64,000 nt of DNA from contig NZ_BLRL01000011.1 in assembly GCF_015082335.1 (NCBI RefSeq), forward strand, positions 1-64,000, in the 5' to 3' direction. Source of the DNA: Moritella sp. F3. GTDB lineage: Bacteria > Pseudomonadota > Gammaproteobacteria > Enterobacterales > Moritellaceae. Shown piece after piece: positions 19,440 through 29,522 of this stretch; within the stretch, counting starts at the first letter, position 1, and every line of letters begins with the position of its first letter. The notes beneath the pieces are model-generated. The model did no database searches. It was not told the origin of the DNA and worked only from the letters and a program-made list of their open reading frames with translations. The position numbers and the translations under genes are program-made.

Positions 19440-20640
19440 TGCGTGCAAGTCTCCGTTTAATGTTAGCTTGAACAACAAAGTGATCAAATAGAGGTGCGAA
19501 TAAGTTAGCAAACAAGATTGCTAGCATCATACCTTCTGGGAATGCAGGGTTAACTACACGAATTAATACAACCATTAGGCCGATAAGAATACCGTATGCC
19601 CATTTACCGTTATCAGTAAATGAAGCCGATACAGGATCCGTCGCCATGAACATCATACCAAACGCGAAACCACCGATAACTAAATGCCAGTAGAATGGTA
19701 CTTCGAACATTGGGTTAGTGTCTGAACCGATCATGTTGAATAGTAAGCTTGTCGCTACCATACCAATCATAACACCAGCAACGATTCTCCAAGATGCAAC
19801 ACCAGCGATAAGTAATACGCTACCCGATAATAGGATAATTAACGCAGATACTTCACCAGTAGAACCTTGCATGTTACCAATGAAGGCATCAGCCCACGTT
19901 AGCGAACTTGTCAGTCCTTCAAGACCACCTGCAGCAGCAGAACTCAGTGCTGTAGCACCAGAGAAACCGTCAACAGCTGTCCAAACAGCATCACCTGAGA
20001 TGTCAGATGGGTATGCGAAGAATAAGAACGCACGACCAGCAAGTGCTGGATTTAAGAAGTTCTTACCTGTACCACCGAATACTTCTTTAGCGATTACAAC
20101 ACCAAAAGTAATACCGATAGCCGCTTGCCATAATGGAATGTTAGCAGGCAGAATAAGTGCAAATAAGATTGATGTTACGAAGAAACCTTCATTTACTTCA
20201 TGCTTACGCACGGCAGCAAATAACACTTCCCAGAAACCACCAACCACAAACACTGTCGCGTAAATAGGGAGGAAGTAAACCGCACCATATAGCATACTTG
20301 CTATAACACCTGCGCCCTCACCAATTGTAACGCCAAACATGTTTAGTAGTGCAACATGCCAATCGTCAAATGCAAGACCAGCACCTGATGCAATAGCCGA
20401 GTTTGCTTGAGCACCAATGTTGTACATGCCCCAGAAAACCATCGGCAATGCACACATCCACACTAAAATCATAATACGTTTTAAATCGATATTATCACGT
20501 ACGTGTGTTTTACCTTTTGTAACAAAACCTGGTGTAAATAAACCGGTTGCCACCGCTTCATACAAGGCAAACCATTTTTCGTGTTTACCACCTGGTTCGA
20601 AGTGATGTTCCATCCCTTCGATATAATTCTTAAGACCCAT
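19432..20640 (-). CDS. nqrB: Na+-NQR subunit B (covalent FMN, riboflavin, quinone site)
   Basis: Large membrane subunit (402 residues, about ten helices) that carries a covalent FMN and riboflavin and takes part in quinone reduction and Na+ movement. The flavinylation motif SGATAL is near residue 235. The N-terminal [23 protein letters not shown] segment is the conserved start that interacts with the quinone site. Two bases separate it from nqrA. Confidence 0.97.
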   Translation of the reverse strand: MGLKNYIEGMEHHFEPGGKHEKWFALYEAVATGLFTPGFVTKGKTHVRDNIDLKRIMILVWMCALPMVFWGMYNIGAQANSAIASGAGLAFDDWHVALLNMFGVTIGEGAGVIASMLYGAVYFLPIYATVFVVGGFWEVLFAAVRKHEVNEGFFVTSILFALILPANIPLWQAAIGITFGVVIAKEVFGGTGKNFLNPALAGRAFLFFAYPSDISGDAVWTAVDGFSGATALSSAAAGGLEGLTSSLTWADAFIGNMQGSTGEVSALIILLSGSVLLIAGVASWRIVAGVMIGMVATSLLFNMIGSDTNPMFEVPFYWHLVIGGFAFGMMFMATDPVSASFTDNGKWAYGILIGLMVVLIRVVNPAFPEGMMLAILFANLFAPLFDHFVVQANIKRRLARNG

Positions 20641-20642
20641 GC

Positions 20643-21983
20643 TTAACCTTCCTTCTCAATTGTCGTTAGACAATCACGTAGAATTGGACCAAAGTCGTAC
20701 TTACCTGGGCAAGAGAAAGTACATAACGCTAAATCTTCTTCGTCTAATTCAAGACAACCTAACGTAATCGCTTCATCTGTGTCACCAGTTACTAACGAGC
20801 GTAGTAACATAGTAGGTAAGATATCTAATGGCATAACGCGCTCGTAGTTACCCATAGGCATCATTGCACGATCACTACCACCAGTGGTTGTAGTAAAGTT
20901 GAATTGACGTGCACGATTGAATGCAGAGGTAAATACGTTAGCAACTGAGAATTTGTCACTACCAGGTTTCATGTAACCTAGGAATTCCTTCTCACGACCT
21001 TCAGCTAAAGCACTGATTTGGTTGTGATAACGACCAAGATAAGCATTTACTGTGTAAGCTTGAACACCAGATAATACAGAACCTGAAATAACACGGTTTT
21101 CACCAGCGTTAAGTTCACTTGCAGTTAATTCTGTAATTGATGCGCCTAGACGAGTGCTAATCAAACGAGGTTTTTTCACAGCAGGGCCTGCTAATGAAAT
21201 AACACGGTCAGTATGTAATTCACCTGTAGTGAACAACTTACCGAAAGCAATAACGTCTTGGTAGCCAATAGACCAAACAGTACGTTTAGTACCAGCTGAT
21301 TCTAATAAATGAATATGTGTACCAGCAAGACCAGCAGGATGAGGACCAGCAAAAGCTTGCTCTTCAACATTTGATGCTGCTGATTTAGGTAATGTACCTT
21401 CTGCTTTACAAACGTAAACTTTACCGCTTGTTAAGTGAGAGATAACATTTAAACCATCAACAAATGCATCGCTGTTTTGATTAATAATTAATGCAGCATC
21501 TGCAGCAAGTGGATTTGTGTCCATCGCTGTAATAAAGATTGCTGATGCATTACTATCAATTGCAGGAACACGGCTAAATGGACGAGTGCGTAATGCAGTC
21601 CATAAACCTGAGTCTACAAGATTGGTAACCACGGTGTCGCGGTCAAGATTAGCAATTTCAGCTGATGCAACTTGAGCAAATTTCTCACTCTCGTTACCAT
21701 CTACGTCAATCACTACCGATTGTAAGATCCGCTTAGCACCACGGTTAACTTCAGCAATTGTTCCTGCAGCGAAGGCAGTATATTTAACGCCTGGGGTCTT
21801 TTTGTCTTCAAAAAGAACCTGACCTTTCTTAACACGATCACCAACTTTAACACTCATTGTTGGGCGCATTCCAATATACTCTTCACCTAGAACAGCAACT
21901 CGTTTGATAGCAGGGCCATCATGAATTACTTGCTCAGGTTTACCTGCGATAGGTAGATCCAGTCCTTTTTTTATCGTAATCAT
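20643..21983 (-). CDS. nqrA: Na+-NQR subunit A
   Basis: Cytosolic subunit of 446 residues that begins the operon. The start [16 protein letters not shown] is nearly identical to Vibrio NqrA, so I place the start at 21983, not at the frame's first codon at 22022. Conserved parts include the barrel-sandwich hybrid near residues 40-80 and the C-terminal [16 protein letters not shown]. It was long linked to ubiquinone binding. No Fe-S cluster is present, unlike RnfC. Confidence 0.96.
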   Translation of the reverse strand: MITIKKGLDLPIAGKPEQVIHDGPAIKRVAVLGEEYIGMRPTMSVKVGDRVKKGQVLFEDKKTPGVKYTAFAAGTIAEVNRGAKRILQSVVIDVDGNESEKFAQVASAEIANLDRDTVVTNLVDSGLWTALRTRPFSRVPAIDSNASAIFITAMDTNPLAADAALIINQNSDAFVDGLNVISHLTSGKVYVCKAEGTLPKSAASNVEEQAFAGPHPAGLAGTHIHLLESAGTKRTVWSIGYQDVIAFGKLFTTGELHTDRVISLAGPAVKKPRLISTRLGASITELTASELNAGENRVISGSVLSGVQAYTVNAYLGRYHNQISALAEGREKEFLGYMKPGSDKFSVANVFTSAFNRARQFNFTTTTGGSDRAMMPMGNYERVMPLDILPTMLLRSLVTGDTDEAITLGCLELDEEDLALCTFSCPGKYDFGPILRDCLTTIEKEG

Positions 21984-22406
21984 ACTCACATGCACTACTT
22001 TTTTTAGGAAGATAAAGAACACTTTTGCCAGTAAAAATCACACACGCGAATACCAATTAATGAGTATTCACAAAGTGGTGTGGTTTCGTTAACAAAAAAT
22101 TTGGGGTTATTCTAGCACTTATTTAAGATGATTGCTCGCACTTCATCGAGTAACTGCCTCGAATAAGGCAAAGTTTTAAACAGGTCTAAAGATATAAATA
22201 TAATCAAATTAAAACAGTAACTTAAAAATTTAAAACTGAAATAATGTTAAACATTTAAACAAAATAAGCGGTTTTGTTACGCTGATTTTAGTCAGATATA
22301 ACGATATCTTTACTAATTAAAACAAAATCTTTAAAAATTAACATGCACTTACAACCAGTAACATTATACAGATCATTTTTGGCATTCATGATTAATCAAT
22401 TAAAAG
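21984..22406. other. 423-base intergenic region upstream of nqrA
   Basis: This AT-rich gap separates bolA from nqrA, both on the minus strand. On that strand an extended -10 TGC-TAGAAT occurs at 22109-22117, about 126 bases before nqrA, with no good -35, making it a candidate nqr promoter. A weak hairpin TGCCT-N6-AGGCA lies at 22155-22170. I see no convincing open reading frame, RNA gene or repeat. Confidence 0.5.
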
Positions 22407-22718
22407 CTAACCAAGGCAATCTGGCGACTCGGGTACGCTTTGATCTTGATCATGTTTTTTAGCCCATTGTGCGGGTGTATAGGCATGAATTGATAATGCA
22501 TGAATACCCGCTTCAAATTGGGCAACTAATGCAGCGTTCACCATACGATGACGTGCGATCAACATTTTACCGTCAAATTCGCTTGTTACTATCACCACTG
22601 AAAAATGAATTTCACTACCTGGTGGCACATTATGCTTATGGCTATCACAAACCACCTCTAAATGTTGAATATCAAAACTCGCCAATAATTGCTGTTGAAT
22701 ATCGTTACCTAATGACAT
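22407..22718 (-). CDS. bolA: BolA family protein
   Basis: Small (103 residues) stress morphogen/transcription regulator that pairs with monothiol glutaredoxin through a shared 2Fe-2S cluster. The class II KH-like fold shows the GSEIHFSVVIVTSEFDGKMLIARHRMVN core with the conserved R-H pair. HALSIHAYTPAQW is at the C-terminus, typical of BolA as opposed to IbaG. It is divergent from rlmG. The neighbourhood bolA, yajG-like, ampG follows E. coli. Confidence 0.93.
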   Translation of the reverse strand: MSLGNDIQQQLLASFDIQHLEVVCDSHKHNVPPGSEIHFSVVIVTSEFDGKMLIARHRMVNAALVAQFEAGIHALSIHAYTPAQWAKKHDQDQSVPESPDCLG

Positions 22719-22792
22719 TTAAAAACCTCTTCTTTATATATTTAGTAAAATAACAGTGTAAAATACACGATCAACCTTAAATGGAACACACT

Positions 22793-23920
22793 ATGAACAC
22801 TGAACTATCTCTTGAAAGTACCGAATTATCTTTGTACCGCTACCCTAAACGTAGTGTTGAACAACTGCAAGCTTGGGACTCAGCGGATGAGTATATAATT
22901 AATACTGTTGCTGACTTAACACTTGCTGAACAATCTTCAGTACTTATCTTTAATGATAGTTTTGGTGCATTAACTTGTGCTTACAATCAGCACCAAGTAA
23001 CAGCCGTGAGTGATTCATGGATCAGCCATGCCGCTATTGCACAAAACATGGATGAAAACGAACTAAACACTGAACAACTAACGGTTCAAGACTGCCTTGC
23101 TTCATTACCGACTAAAGTTGATTTGGTGCTAATTAAGATCCCACGTACTTTATCTTTATTAGAACATCAATTAGCAATGCTTAGCCACGTAGTGACTGCA
23201 GATACTAAAATTATCGCAGGTGCAAAAGCGAAAGATATCCATAATTCAACGTTAGCCTTGTTTGAAAAATATCTTGGTGAAACGAAGACATCGTTAGCTA
23301 AGAAAAAATCACGTCTTATCTTTGCCACTATCGCAGAAGCAAAAGCGTTAGAAGTACCAGCACCTGCAAGCTGGGATGTAGCAAAAACAAATATCACTCT
23401 GTCTAACCACGCGAACGTATTCTCACGTAACAACTTAGATATCGGTGGTAACTTCTTTATGCAGCATTTACCAAAAGGTGAATACCAGCATATTATCGAT
23501 CTAGGTTGTGGTAACGGTATTATCGGTATCACGGCAGCACGCTTAAACCCACAAGCTAAGATCACGTTTGTTGATGAGTCATTTATGGCCATTGCATCAG
23601 CAAAAGAAAACGTAGCAGCAAACGTTAAAGGTCATGAACCTGAAATTGATTTCTTGGTTAACAACTGCTTATACGATTATGAACCACACAGTGTTGATTT
23701 AGTATTGTGTAACCCTCCGTTCCACCAAGAAAAAGCAATTACCGACCATATCGCATGGCAAATGTTTAAAGATGCGCATCGTGCATTAGCATGGGGCGGC
23801 GCACTTTACATTGTCGGTAACCGCCATCTTGATTACCATATTAAACTTGAACGTTTATTTGATAATCATGAAGTTATTGCATCAAATGCTAAATTCGTCA
23901 TTATTAAGGCACAAAAATAA
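22793..23920 (+). CDS. rlmG: 23S rRNA (guanine(1835)-N2)-methyltransferase RlmG
   Basis: SAM-dependent methylation of G1835 in 23S rRNA. The 375-residue product follows E. coli RlmG along its whole length: AWDSADEYI, FNDSFGALTCA, LIKIPRTLSLLEHQL, ANVFSRNNLDIGGNFFMQHLP, then the SAM-binding DLGCGNGIIGI and the catalytic NPPF motif. That separates it from the paralogue RsmC. An ATG also lies at 22781, but the GGA sits at the right distance from the one at 22793. The yajG-like gene begins two bases after the stop. Confidence 0.94.
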   Translation: MNTELSLESTELSLYRYPKRSVEQLQAWDSADEYIINTVADLTLAEQSSVLIFNDSFGALTCAYNQHQVTAVSDSWISHAAIAQNMDENELNTEQLTVQDCLASLPTKVDLVLIKIPRTLSLLEHQLAMLSHVVTADTKIIAGAKAKDIHNSTLALFEKYLGETKTSLAKKKSRLIFATIAEAKALEVPAPASWDVAKTNITLSNHANVFSRNNLDIGGNFFMQHLPKGEYQHIIDLGCGNGIIGITAARLNPQAKITFVDESFMAIASAKENVAANVKGHEPEIDFLVNNCLYDYEPHSVDLVLCNPPFHQEKAITDHIAWQMFKDAHRALAWGGALYIVGNRHLDYHIKLERLFDNHEVIASNAKFVIIKAQK

Positions 23921-23921
23921 T

Positions 23922-24482
23922 ATGCTTAAAAAACTACTATTAAGTACAAGCTTAGTATTATTAACAGCTTGCGCTAGTGCGCCTCAGCAAGTAAATATTA
24001 CAGCCGAGCCAGCACAGTTAACAACGCAATATAGCGACACTCAGGTAACGCTATCAAGCAAAGATATACGTGATGCGAACTACTTAATTGCCGTGCATAA
24101 AGTCGGTGAACCTGCGCAGTTACTGAATAACAAAGGCTCACTAATAAACCTAACGACTGCGAAACTGCAACAAGGTTGGGAACAGCAAGGCTTAGTATTT
24201 TCGCCACAAGCTGACATCGCGATTAATCTTGAACTGCAAACAGCAAGAATAAATGTGCAGCAAGATAGCTTTGAGCATCAAGCGGAATCAACGTTAATGC
24301 TGATCGTATCAATTAAAAATAAAGATCAAACCCTGACGAAACAATTTCGCAGTGCGTCAACGTTAACTGGTGCGTTTGGTCCATCAATGAGTGATTTAGA
24401 AGCTAAATTTTCTCAACAATTATCATCATTACTAAACGATGTATTTAATGATCAACAGATCCGTGACTATTTAGCACGCTAG
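23922..24482 (+). CDS. yajG: YajG-family lipoprotein
   Basis: A 186-residue putative lipoprotein. The signal peptide ends in the lipobox LTAC with Cys17. The body resembles E. coli YajG in layout: a short threonine-rich start, an NLTTAKLQQGWEQQG helix, an INLELQTARINVQQD strand pair and a closing FNDQQIRDYLA helix. The function of the family is not established. The frame continues upstream to 23811 inside rlmG, but only this ATG gives a signal peptide. It is two bases after rlmG, so co-transcribed, and it is followed by a strong terminator. In E. coli yajG sits with ampG and bolA, as here. Confidence 0.85.
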   Translation: MLKKLLLSTSLVLLTACASAPQQVNITAEPAQLTTQYSDTQVTLSSKDIRDANYLIAVHKVGEPAQLLNNKGSLINLTTAKLQQGWEQQGLVFSPQADIAINLELQTARINVQQDSFEHQAESTLMLIVSIKNKDQTLTKQFRSASTLTGAFGPSMSDLEAKFSQQLSSLLNDVFNDQQIRDYLAR

Positions 24483-24520
24483 TTAGCCATTCAATATAAC
24501 GAAAAGTAATAGATAACATA

Positions 24521-24566
24521 AAAAGCCTCGCTGGTGATTTAATATAAGATCACCAGCGAGGCTTTT
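24521..24566. terminator. Bidirectional terminator between yajG and ppiA
   Basis: An 18-base perfect stem (24521-24538 with 24549-24566) closes a 10-base loop. It is flanked by A-runs on the left and T-runs on the right, so it can stop transcripts of the converging yajG and ppiA genes. Confidence 0.95.
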
Positions 24567-24616
24567 TTATTTGTGCAATACCAATACAGTAGACTCACTA
24601 CTATCTAACAGGACCT

Positions 24617-25195
24617 TTATTTCAAGATCGTCACACTTTCAATGACTATATCAGTCAGTGGTACATCACTGTAATACTGCTTCTTACCTGTTGGCTGCTT
24701 TGCCATTTTATCAACCACATCCATACCTTGTATTACGCGACCGAATACTGCATAACCAGCTTGTGAAGGCTGTGAACCAGAACGATTTAAAAAGTTATTG
24801 TCTTTCAAGTTAATGAAAAATTGTGACGTGGCTGAATTGGGATTATTCGTACGTGCTAACGCTAATGTACCACGTTCATTACTTAATCCATTGCTCGCTT
24901 CATTGATAACTGGCTTGCCTGAAGTCTGCTTGTCCATATTCGTTTTAAAGCCACCTGTTTGCGCCATAAAACCAGGAATTACACGGTGAAAAATAATACC
25001 GCTATAAAAATCGCTTTCAACATAGTTGATAAAGTTGGCAACAGACACTGGAGCTTTTTCTGCATATAACTCAACAGTAATATCGCCTAAGTTGGTTTTA
25101 ATTAAGGCTTTAGTCTCTGCGGCAAAGGCTGTATTAAGCATGAATATTGAGCTTAGAATTAAGAGTGATTTAGTAAAAAAATGATTAAGTCGCAT
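24617..25195 (-). CDS. ppiA: Periplasmic peptidyl-prolyl cis-trans isomerase (cyclophilin)
   Basis: Speeds proline isomerisation during folding of exported proteins. A signal peptide (residues 1-25, ending AFA) precedes a cyclophilin domain with the catalytic-site segment FHRVIPGFMAQTGG, then ATSQFFINLKDNNFLN and YAVFGRVIQGMDVVD. Its length of 192 matches E. coli PpiA (190), and the signal peptide separates it from cytoplasmic PpiB. It converges on yajG across a shared terminator and appears monocistronic. Confidence 0.93.
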   Translation of the reverse strand: MRLNHFFTKSLLILSSIFMLNTAFAAETKALIKTNLGDITVELYAEKAPVSVANFINYVESDFYSGIIFHRVIPGFMAQTGGFKTNMDKQTSGKPVINEASNGLSNERGTLALARTNNPNSATSQFFINLKDNNFLNRSGSQPSQAGYAVFGRVIQGMDVVDKMAKQPTGKKQYYSDVPLTDIVIESVTILK

Positions 25196-25482
25196 AGTAT
25201 AAGTTCCATTCAGTTATAAACATAAGCGTATTTTAGTTACTATATCAGATGTTTGCTGCAGATACTCAAACCACTTCAAAGTATAGTCGGCAAAAATTCA
25301 ACTACATTCTTTATACTTAACAGCTAAAATGCTATTCATATTTAATGTGAAATTTAGACATATTTAATTTTTGAGACGATTCACAGTTTTCTCATTAATC
25401 TGCATTAACAATACGCTTATTAATGACAGTTGAATATTTTAGTCTAGGATTGAAAATAGGACTAACAAATGAGGAGATTTGC

Positions 25483-25824
25483 ATGGAAGCGAAAAAGTTC
25501 ATTGACGAGAAATCTGATGTTTTAGCTAAATATCTCGACTTTTTTCTAATGAGACAACTCAGTTATAGCCAGTTAAACCATTTTCTTTGGGAAACATTAA
25601 GAGAATGGGATGACTTAGCTATTTTTGATGAGTCGACAGATAGTTGTAAAGAGCAAGTGTTTTGGTTCTTGCTATTTGAGCTAAAAAGTTGGTCAAGCCA
25701 ACAGATTTTTGCCAACCGTATATTGCGCCAAAAATTACACACTGGTGCCTTATTCTTACAAGGTCAAGGAGTTAAACCATACAACTGTATTGGTATTAGA
25801 CCTATAACGGAATACTTGGACTAA
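25483..25824 (+). CDS. Small conserved-looking cytoplasmic protein, unknown function
   Basis: A 113-residue protein that I do not recognise. The frame is open from 25423, but the ATG at 25483 has a strong GAGGAG six bases upstream, so it is chosen. The product is mostly helical, acidic at its start (MEAKKFIDEKSDVLAKYLDFFLMRQLSYSQLNHFLWETLREW). It is rich in tryptophan and phenylalanine and ends in a basic KLHTGALFLQGQGVKPYNC stretch. No signal peptide, membrane helix or catalytic motif is evident. The strong ribosome site and ordinary codon use suggest a real gene. It lies between ppiA and ampG. Confidence 0.7.
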   Translation: MEAKKFIDEKSDVLAKYLDFFLMRQLSYSQLNHFLWETLREWDDLAIFDESTDSCKEQVFWFLLFELKSWSSQQIFANRILRQKLHTGALFLQGQGVKPYNCIGIRPITEYLD

Positions 25825-25938
25825 TTTCGCTAGCGCGATTTAAAATAAATAAATCGATTAAGCCAAGCCCAGTATGCAGTCGGGCTTATTTAATTCATAA
25901 AAATACGGTAGTATCAGCAAACACTTACGTTAGATGGA

Positions 25939-27327
25939 TTGCTGACATTGCCTACTTTTCTTCAAACCTTATCTATTTACCTTAATCCCCGTGTACTGTT
26001 TATGGGATTATTTGGGTTTTCCTCAGGATTACCACTCCTACTCGTGTTTTCGACACTGTCATTTTGGTTACGTGAAGCAGGTGTCGACCGTGCCAGCATA
26101 GGTTTCTTTAGCTGGATAGCACTTACCTATAGCTTTAAATGGGCCTGGTCACCTTTAATCGATCAATTCCGATTACCTTGGCTGCACAATAAATTAGGAC
26201 GACGTAGAAGTTGGCTCTTATTTACACAAGTCGTGATCATTAGCATGCTGCTGATTATGGCGACTCAAGATCCTCAGCACAGCGTCACGTTATTTATCAT
26301 CGCATCGCTTGGTTTAGCGATTGCGTCAGCGACCCAAGATGTCGTTGTCGATGCCTTTCGTATTGAGAGTGCAGATACACGCTTGCAAGGTGCCATGGCG
26401 GCAACCTATATGACAGGTTATCGCCTCGCGATGATTGTTGCTGGTGCTGGTTCACTCGCTATTGCAGCATTCTATGATAACAGCGCAATTTATAACGCAT
26501 CTGCGTGGCAGTTTGCTTATGCATCTATGGCTCTGTTTATGCTATTTGGTGTCTTTGCGACCCTACTCTCTAAAGAACCCGTCGCTAAACATAAAGTACA
26601 AGCCGTACATAATATACGTGAGTTTCTTATTACCGGTATCGTCAAACCCCTTACCGATCTATTTCAACGTTATGGCAAAACCTGCCTGATATTATTAGCT
26701 ATTGTTATCACGTATCGTATCAGTGATATTGTCATGGGGATCATGGCAAATCCTTTTTATGTCGACATGGGTTATTCAAAAGCTGAAGTGGCTGCGATTT
26801 CAAAGATATTTGGCGTGATAATGACACTCGTAGGGGCTGGATTAGGTGGACTGCTCGTCAGTAGCTTAGGTCTACTCTCAACATTATTACTTGGCGGGGT
26901 ACTTTCAGCCTTAACCAACGTCCTGTTTCATTGGATGGCAGGTAGTGCAGCAACTACACAGGTAATGACGGTACTTGCTTTCATCGCGCCAGATACATGG
27001 TTACAAACACAAGATCCAGCTCAGCTATTATTAACCCTCGTAATCAGTGCTGACAACCTCAGTGCAGGGATAGCGACCTGTGCATTTGTGGTCTTTTTAT
27101 CGCGACTAACCAACACCCAATTTACCGCAACACAATATGCACTATTTTCATCGATTATGGTATTGTTGCCTAAATTTATAGCCGGGTTCTCAGGGGTTGC
27201 AGTTGATGCATGGGATTACTCAACCTTCTTTATTGGTACGGCCGCAATCGGTATCATCCCTATCATATTTATTGTAGTGCTGATTTACATGCAAATGAAT
27301 AATCGCTTTAAATGGGTTGAATCTTAG
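25939..27327 (+). CDS. ampG: Muropeptide permease AmpG (major facilitator superfamily)
   Basis: Brings GlcNAc-anhydroMurNAc muropeptides from the periplasm into the cytoplasm for wall recycling, which also feeds AmpR-type beta-lactamase control. The 462-residue product has 12 to 14 hydrophobic helices. Its N-terminal LFMGLFGFSSGLPLLL and GFFSWIALTYSFKWAWSPLID, the SATQDVVVDAFRIE motif and the late TATQYALFSS match AmpG. Only a TTG start at 25939 is available near the conserved N-terminus, with a weak ribosome site. It lies near the yajG-like and bolA genes as in E. coli. Confidence 0.92.
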   Translation: MLTLPTFLQTLSIYLNPRVLFMGLFGFSSGLPLLLVFSTLSFWLREAGVDRASIGFFSWIALTYSFKWAWSPLIDQFRLPWLHNKLGRRRSWLLFTQVVIISMLLIMATQDPQHSVTLFIIASLGLAIASATQDVVVDAFRIESADTRLQGAMAATYMTGYRLAMIVAGAGSLAIAAFYDNSAIYNASAWQFAYASMALFMLFGVFATLLSKEPVAKHKVQAVHNIREFLITGIVKPLTDLFQRYGKTCLILLAIVITYRISDIVMGIMANPFYVDMGYSKAEVAAISKIFGVIMTLVGAGLGGLLVSSLGLLSTLLLGGVLSALTNVLFHWMAGSAATTQVMTVLAFIAPDTWLQTQDPAQLLLTLVISADNLSAGIATCAFVVFLSRLTNTQFTATQYALFSSIMVLLPKFIAGFSGVAVDAWDYSTFFIGTAAIGIIPIIFIVVLIYMQMNNRFKWVES

Positions 27328-27357
27328 ACTGGGCATAAGGCAGGAAAAGATAAAAAA

Positions 27358-27387
27358 AAGCCCAGTGTGTATAAACAGACTGGGCTT
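27358..27387 (-). terminator. Terminator of yajQ
   Basis: AAGCCCAGT (27358-27366) pairs with ACTGGGCTT (27379-27387) around a 12-base loop. On the minus strand the hairpin is followed by a run of T, so it serves yajQ; on the plus strand the T-run is missing. Confidence 0.85.
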
Positions 27388-27444
27388 AATGTACTTATAT
27401 GACACGACTTAGAACAAATAAGCCTCTATATAAGTCACTGTATA

Positions 27445-27927
27445 TTAGTCACGAAAGTTATCAAACTGGAACGGTTGACCTAGTTCAGCAGTTTTAATAT
27501 GTTGCATCACAGCTTGTAAATCATCACGCTTTTTACCAACAACACGCACTTTGTCGCCTTGAATTGATACTTGTACTTTCAGCTTGCTATCTTTAATTGA
27601 TTTAACAACTTTTTTAGCAATTGCGCCTTCGATACCTTGTAAAAATTCAATGTCTGCGCTGCAAGTTTTACCTGAAAACTCAGTTTTACCTACACTCATT
27701 GAAGATGAGTCAATATTACGCTTAACTAAAGCGCCACGTAAAATATCAGCCATTTGGCGAAGTTGCATATCTTCATCTGTACGCATTTTTACTTTTTCTT
27801 TAATTAATTCAAAGCTTGCATCAACACCACGGAAATCAAAGCGAGTGCTTAATTCACGGTTTGCGTTATCAGTTGCGTTTTTCACTTCAACCATGTCAAC
27901 TTCAGAAACAATATCAAATTGCGGCAT
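27445..27927 (-). CDS. yajQ: YajQ family nucleotide-binding protein
   Basis: Two ferredoxin-like domains; members bind nucleic acids or cyclic di-GMP (as shown for Xanthomonas YajQ-type proteins). The protein begins [18 protein letters not shown], contains the STRFDFRG motif near residue 30 and ends [11 protein letters not shown], all family hallmarks, with the normal 160-residue length. Three consecutive ATG codons lie at the start; the third (27927) has the best distance to the AGGA and matches homologues. It is single, with its own terminator, between ampG and vanZ. Confidence 0.95.
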   Translation of the reverse strand: MPQFDIVSEVDMVEVKNATDNANRELSTRFDFRGVDASFELIKEKVKMRTDEDMQLRQMADILRGALVKRNIDSSSMSVGKTEFSGKTCSADIEFLQGIEGAIAKKVVKSIKDSKLKVQVSIQGDKVRVVGKKRDDLQAVMQHIKTAELGQPFQFDNFRD

Positions 27928-28175
27928 CATCATATCCTATCATTTATAATGGTCTGATTATCTAATAGATGATAGCTGTAATTCAACCCTTAACTACGCA
28001 AGTAAGCCACTCCTTTGCATTAAGTAACGATTATTAGACGTTATACGTATAGCATCGCTGCCACCAGCAGGTATATTCACGTGAATAAATAAAAACAGTC
28101 GCTAAGCACCGGGGAACTAAATACAATAAATAAACGACTATAATGATATTAGGCTCCATTTTTGTTGAGATTGGC

Positions 28176-28523
28176 ATGGCATTAAGCAAACATACATTTT
28201 GGTTTCGGCTACTATTAGTCATCGTCCTATTCGCGATCTGTATTCTTGCTTTTGGTAAACCTGCGACTGATATCCCCCAATTAAGCTACGACAAGCTAAA
28301 TCACTTCATCGCCTTTGTGACACTAGCTTTGCTGTTTGATTACAGCTTCCCACACAGGACTATCACGCTGTTTATTACATTACTGGGATTTGGTATTTTC
28401 ATTGAGTTCATTCAAGGTATGATACCCGGTCGCACAACCAGTCATTGGGATATTATCGCCGACTTAGTCGGTATAACCAGTTACTTAATTCTTCAACCAT
28501 TACGAGCAAAAATACATGGCTAA
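28176..28523 (+). CDS. VanZ-family small membrane protein
   Basis: A 115-residue membrane protein with four predicted helices. It has the VanZ-like features DKLNHFIAFVTLALLFDY and a conserved late segment IEFIQGMIPGRTTSHWDIIADLVG. Family members include VanZ of teicoplanin resistance, but most are of unknown role. The frame can start at 28143; the ATG at 28176 has a GAG six bases ahead. Its 3' end overlaps panE by eight bases, so the two are co-translated. Confidence 0.85.
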   Translation: MALSKHTFWFRLLLVIVLFAICILAFGKPATDIPQLSYDKLNHFIAFVTLALLFDYSFPHRTITLFITLLGFGIFIEFIQGMIPGRTTSHWDIIADLVGITSYLILQPLRAKIHG

Positions 28524-29418
28524 TTGGAACATTCTTGGCGCAGGTGCTATCGGGCACTTCTTTGCAGAAAAATTATTAAAGTCAGGTCAACATGCCGCAT
28601 TTGTTTTACGCCCCGAGAGTGAATCTCATATTCGTAGTTTTAGTTTTGAAAACTTAAGCGGCGAAAACACCAGTAATACAGTGATGGCTCAAGGCCAACT
28701 CACACCTAAATGTGACTTTTTACTGGTCACGCTAAAAGCTCAAGATGTATTGCCTGCACTGACCTTGCTGCAGTCACAAATTGATAAGCATTGCTGTCTC
28801 GTGTTATTACATAATGGGATGGGGACAGCAGAACAAACAGAAAAATTGTTCCCACGTAACGCGATCATGGTCGGTACGACATCCAATGGGGTCTTGAAAT
28901 TATCGGCTGATCATATTCGCCATACTGGCGCTGGTGTTACTTGGTTAGGGCCATTTAATAATCAAGCTAAACGCTATAAAGACATTGCGACACAGGTATC
29001 TGCATTGGAAGAGTTAAGTTGGTGTGATGATATTCGCGAGAAACTCTGGCTTAAACTCGTGATTAACTGCGCAATAAATCCATTAACCGCGATTCATCAG
29101 TGCAAGAACGGTGAGTTGGCGAGTGCAGCCTTACACCCACAGGTAATTAATATTGTGCAAGAGTTAGCGCTTGTGTGTGAAAAAGCCCGCTTACCTTGGT
29201 CTTATACCGAACTACAAGCACAAGTGGATAATGTGATAGCACGTACTGCTGAAAACTATTCTTCAATGCATCAAGATTGTCACTTTAATCGCCAGACCGA
29301 AATTGACTACATTACTGGCTATGTGTTGAAAGTAGCAAATGCTTATAGTATTCCAGTGCCTTCGAACCAAGCCTTGTATGAACAAATAAAACAGCAAGAA
29401 ACTGGTAACTCTCGTTAA
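28516..29418 (+). CDS. panE: 2-dehydropantoate 2-reductase
   Basis: NADPH-dependent reduction of ketopantoate to pantoate on the way to pantothenate and CoA. The Rossmann motif GAGAIG is at residues 8-13. The catalytic-lysine region KLVINCAINPLTAIHQCKNGEL and the later HFNRQTEIDYITGYV, with the active-site glutamate, are present. The length of 300 residues fits E. coli PanE (303). It overlaps the VanZ-like gene and is followed by a hairpin. The neighbours yajQ and thiI are the same as in E. coli. Confidence 0.93.
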   Translation: MANWNILGAGAIGHFFAEKLLKSGQHAAFVLRPESESHIRSFSFENLSGENTSNTVMAQGQLTPKCDFLLVTLKAQDVLPALTLLQSQIDKHCCLVLLHNGMGTAEQTEKLFPRNAIMVGTTSNGVLKLSADHIRHTGAGVTWLGPFNNQAKRYKDIATQVSALEELSWCDDIREKLWLKLVINCAINPLTAIHQCKNGELASAALHPQVINIVQELALVCEKARLPWSYTELQAQVDNVIARTAENYSSMHQDCHFNRQTEIDYITGYVLKVANAYSIPVPSNQALYEQIKQQETGNSR

Positions 29419-29447
29419 AGTAGAATCTAGCGTATATCACGATCAAA

Positions 29448-29473
29448 AAAGCCAGCAATCTCTTGCTGGCTTT
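29448..29473. terminator. Terminator between panE and thiI
   Basis: An 11-base stem AAAGCCAGCAA and its complement surround a four-base loop. The plus side ends TTTCATC. The minus side continues with six T, so termination is stronger for thiI. Confidence 0.88.
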
Positions 29474-29522
29474 CATCAATCACTATAGGCAAAGTTAGAT
29501 CTTAACCCTGCCTAAGTTATTA

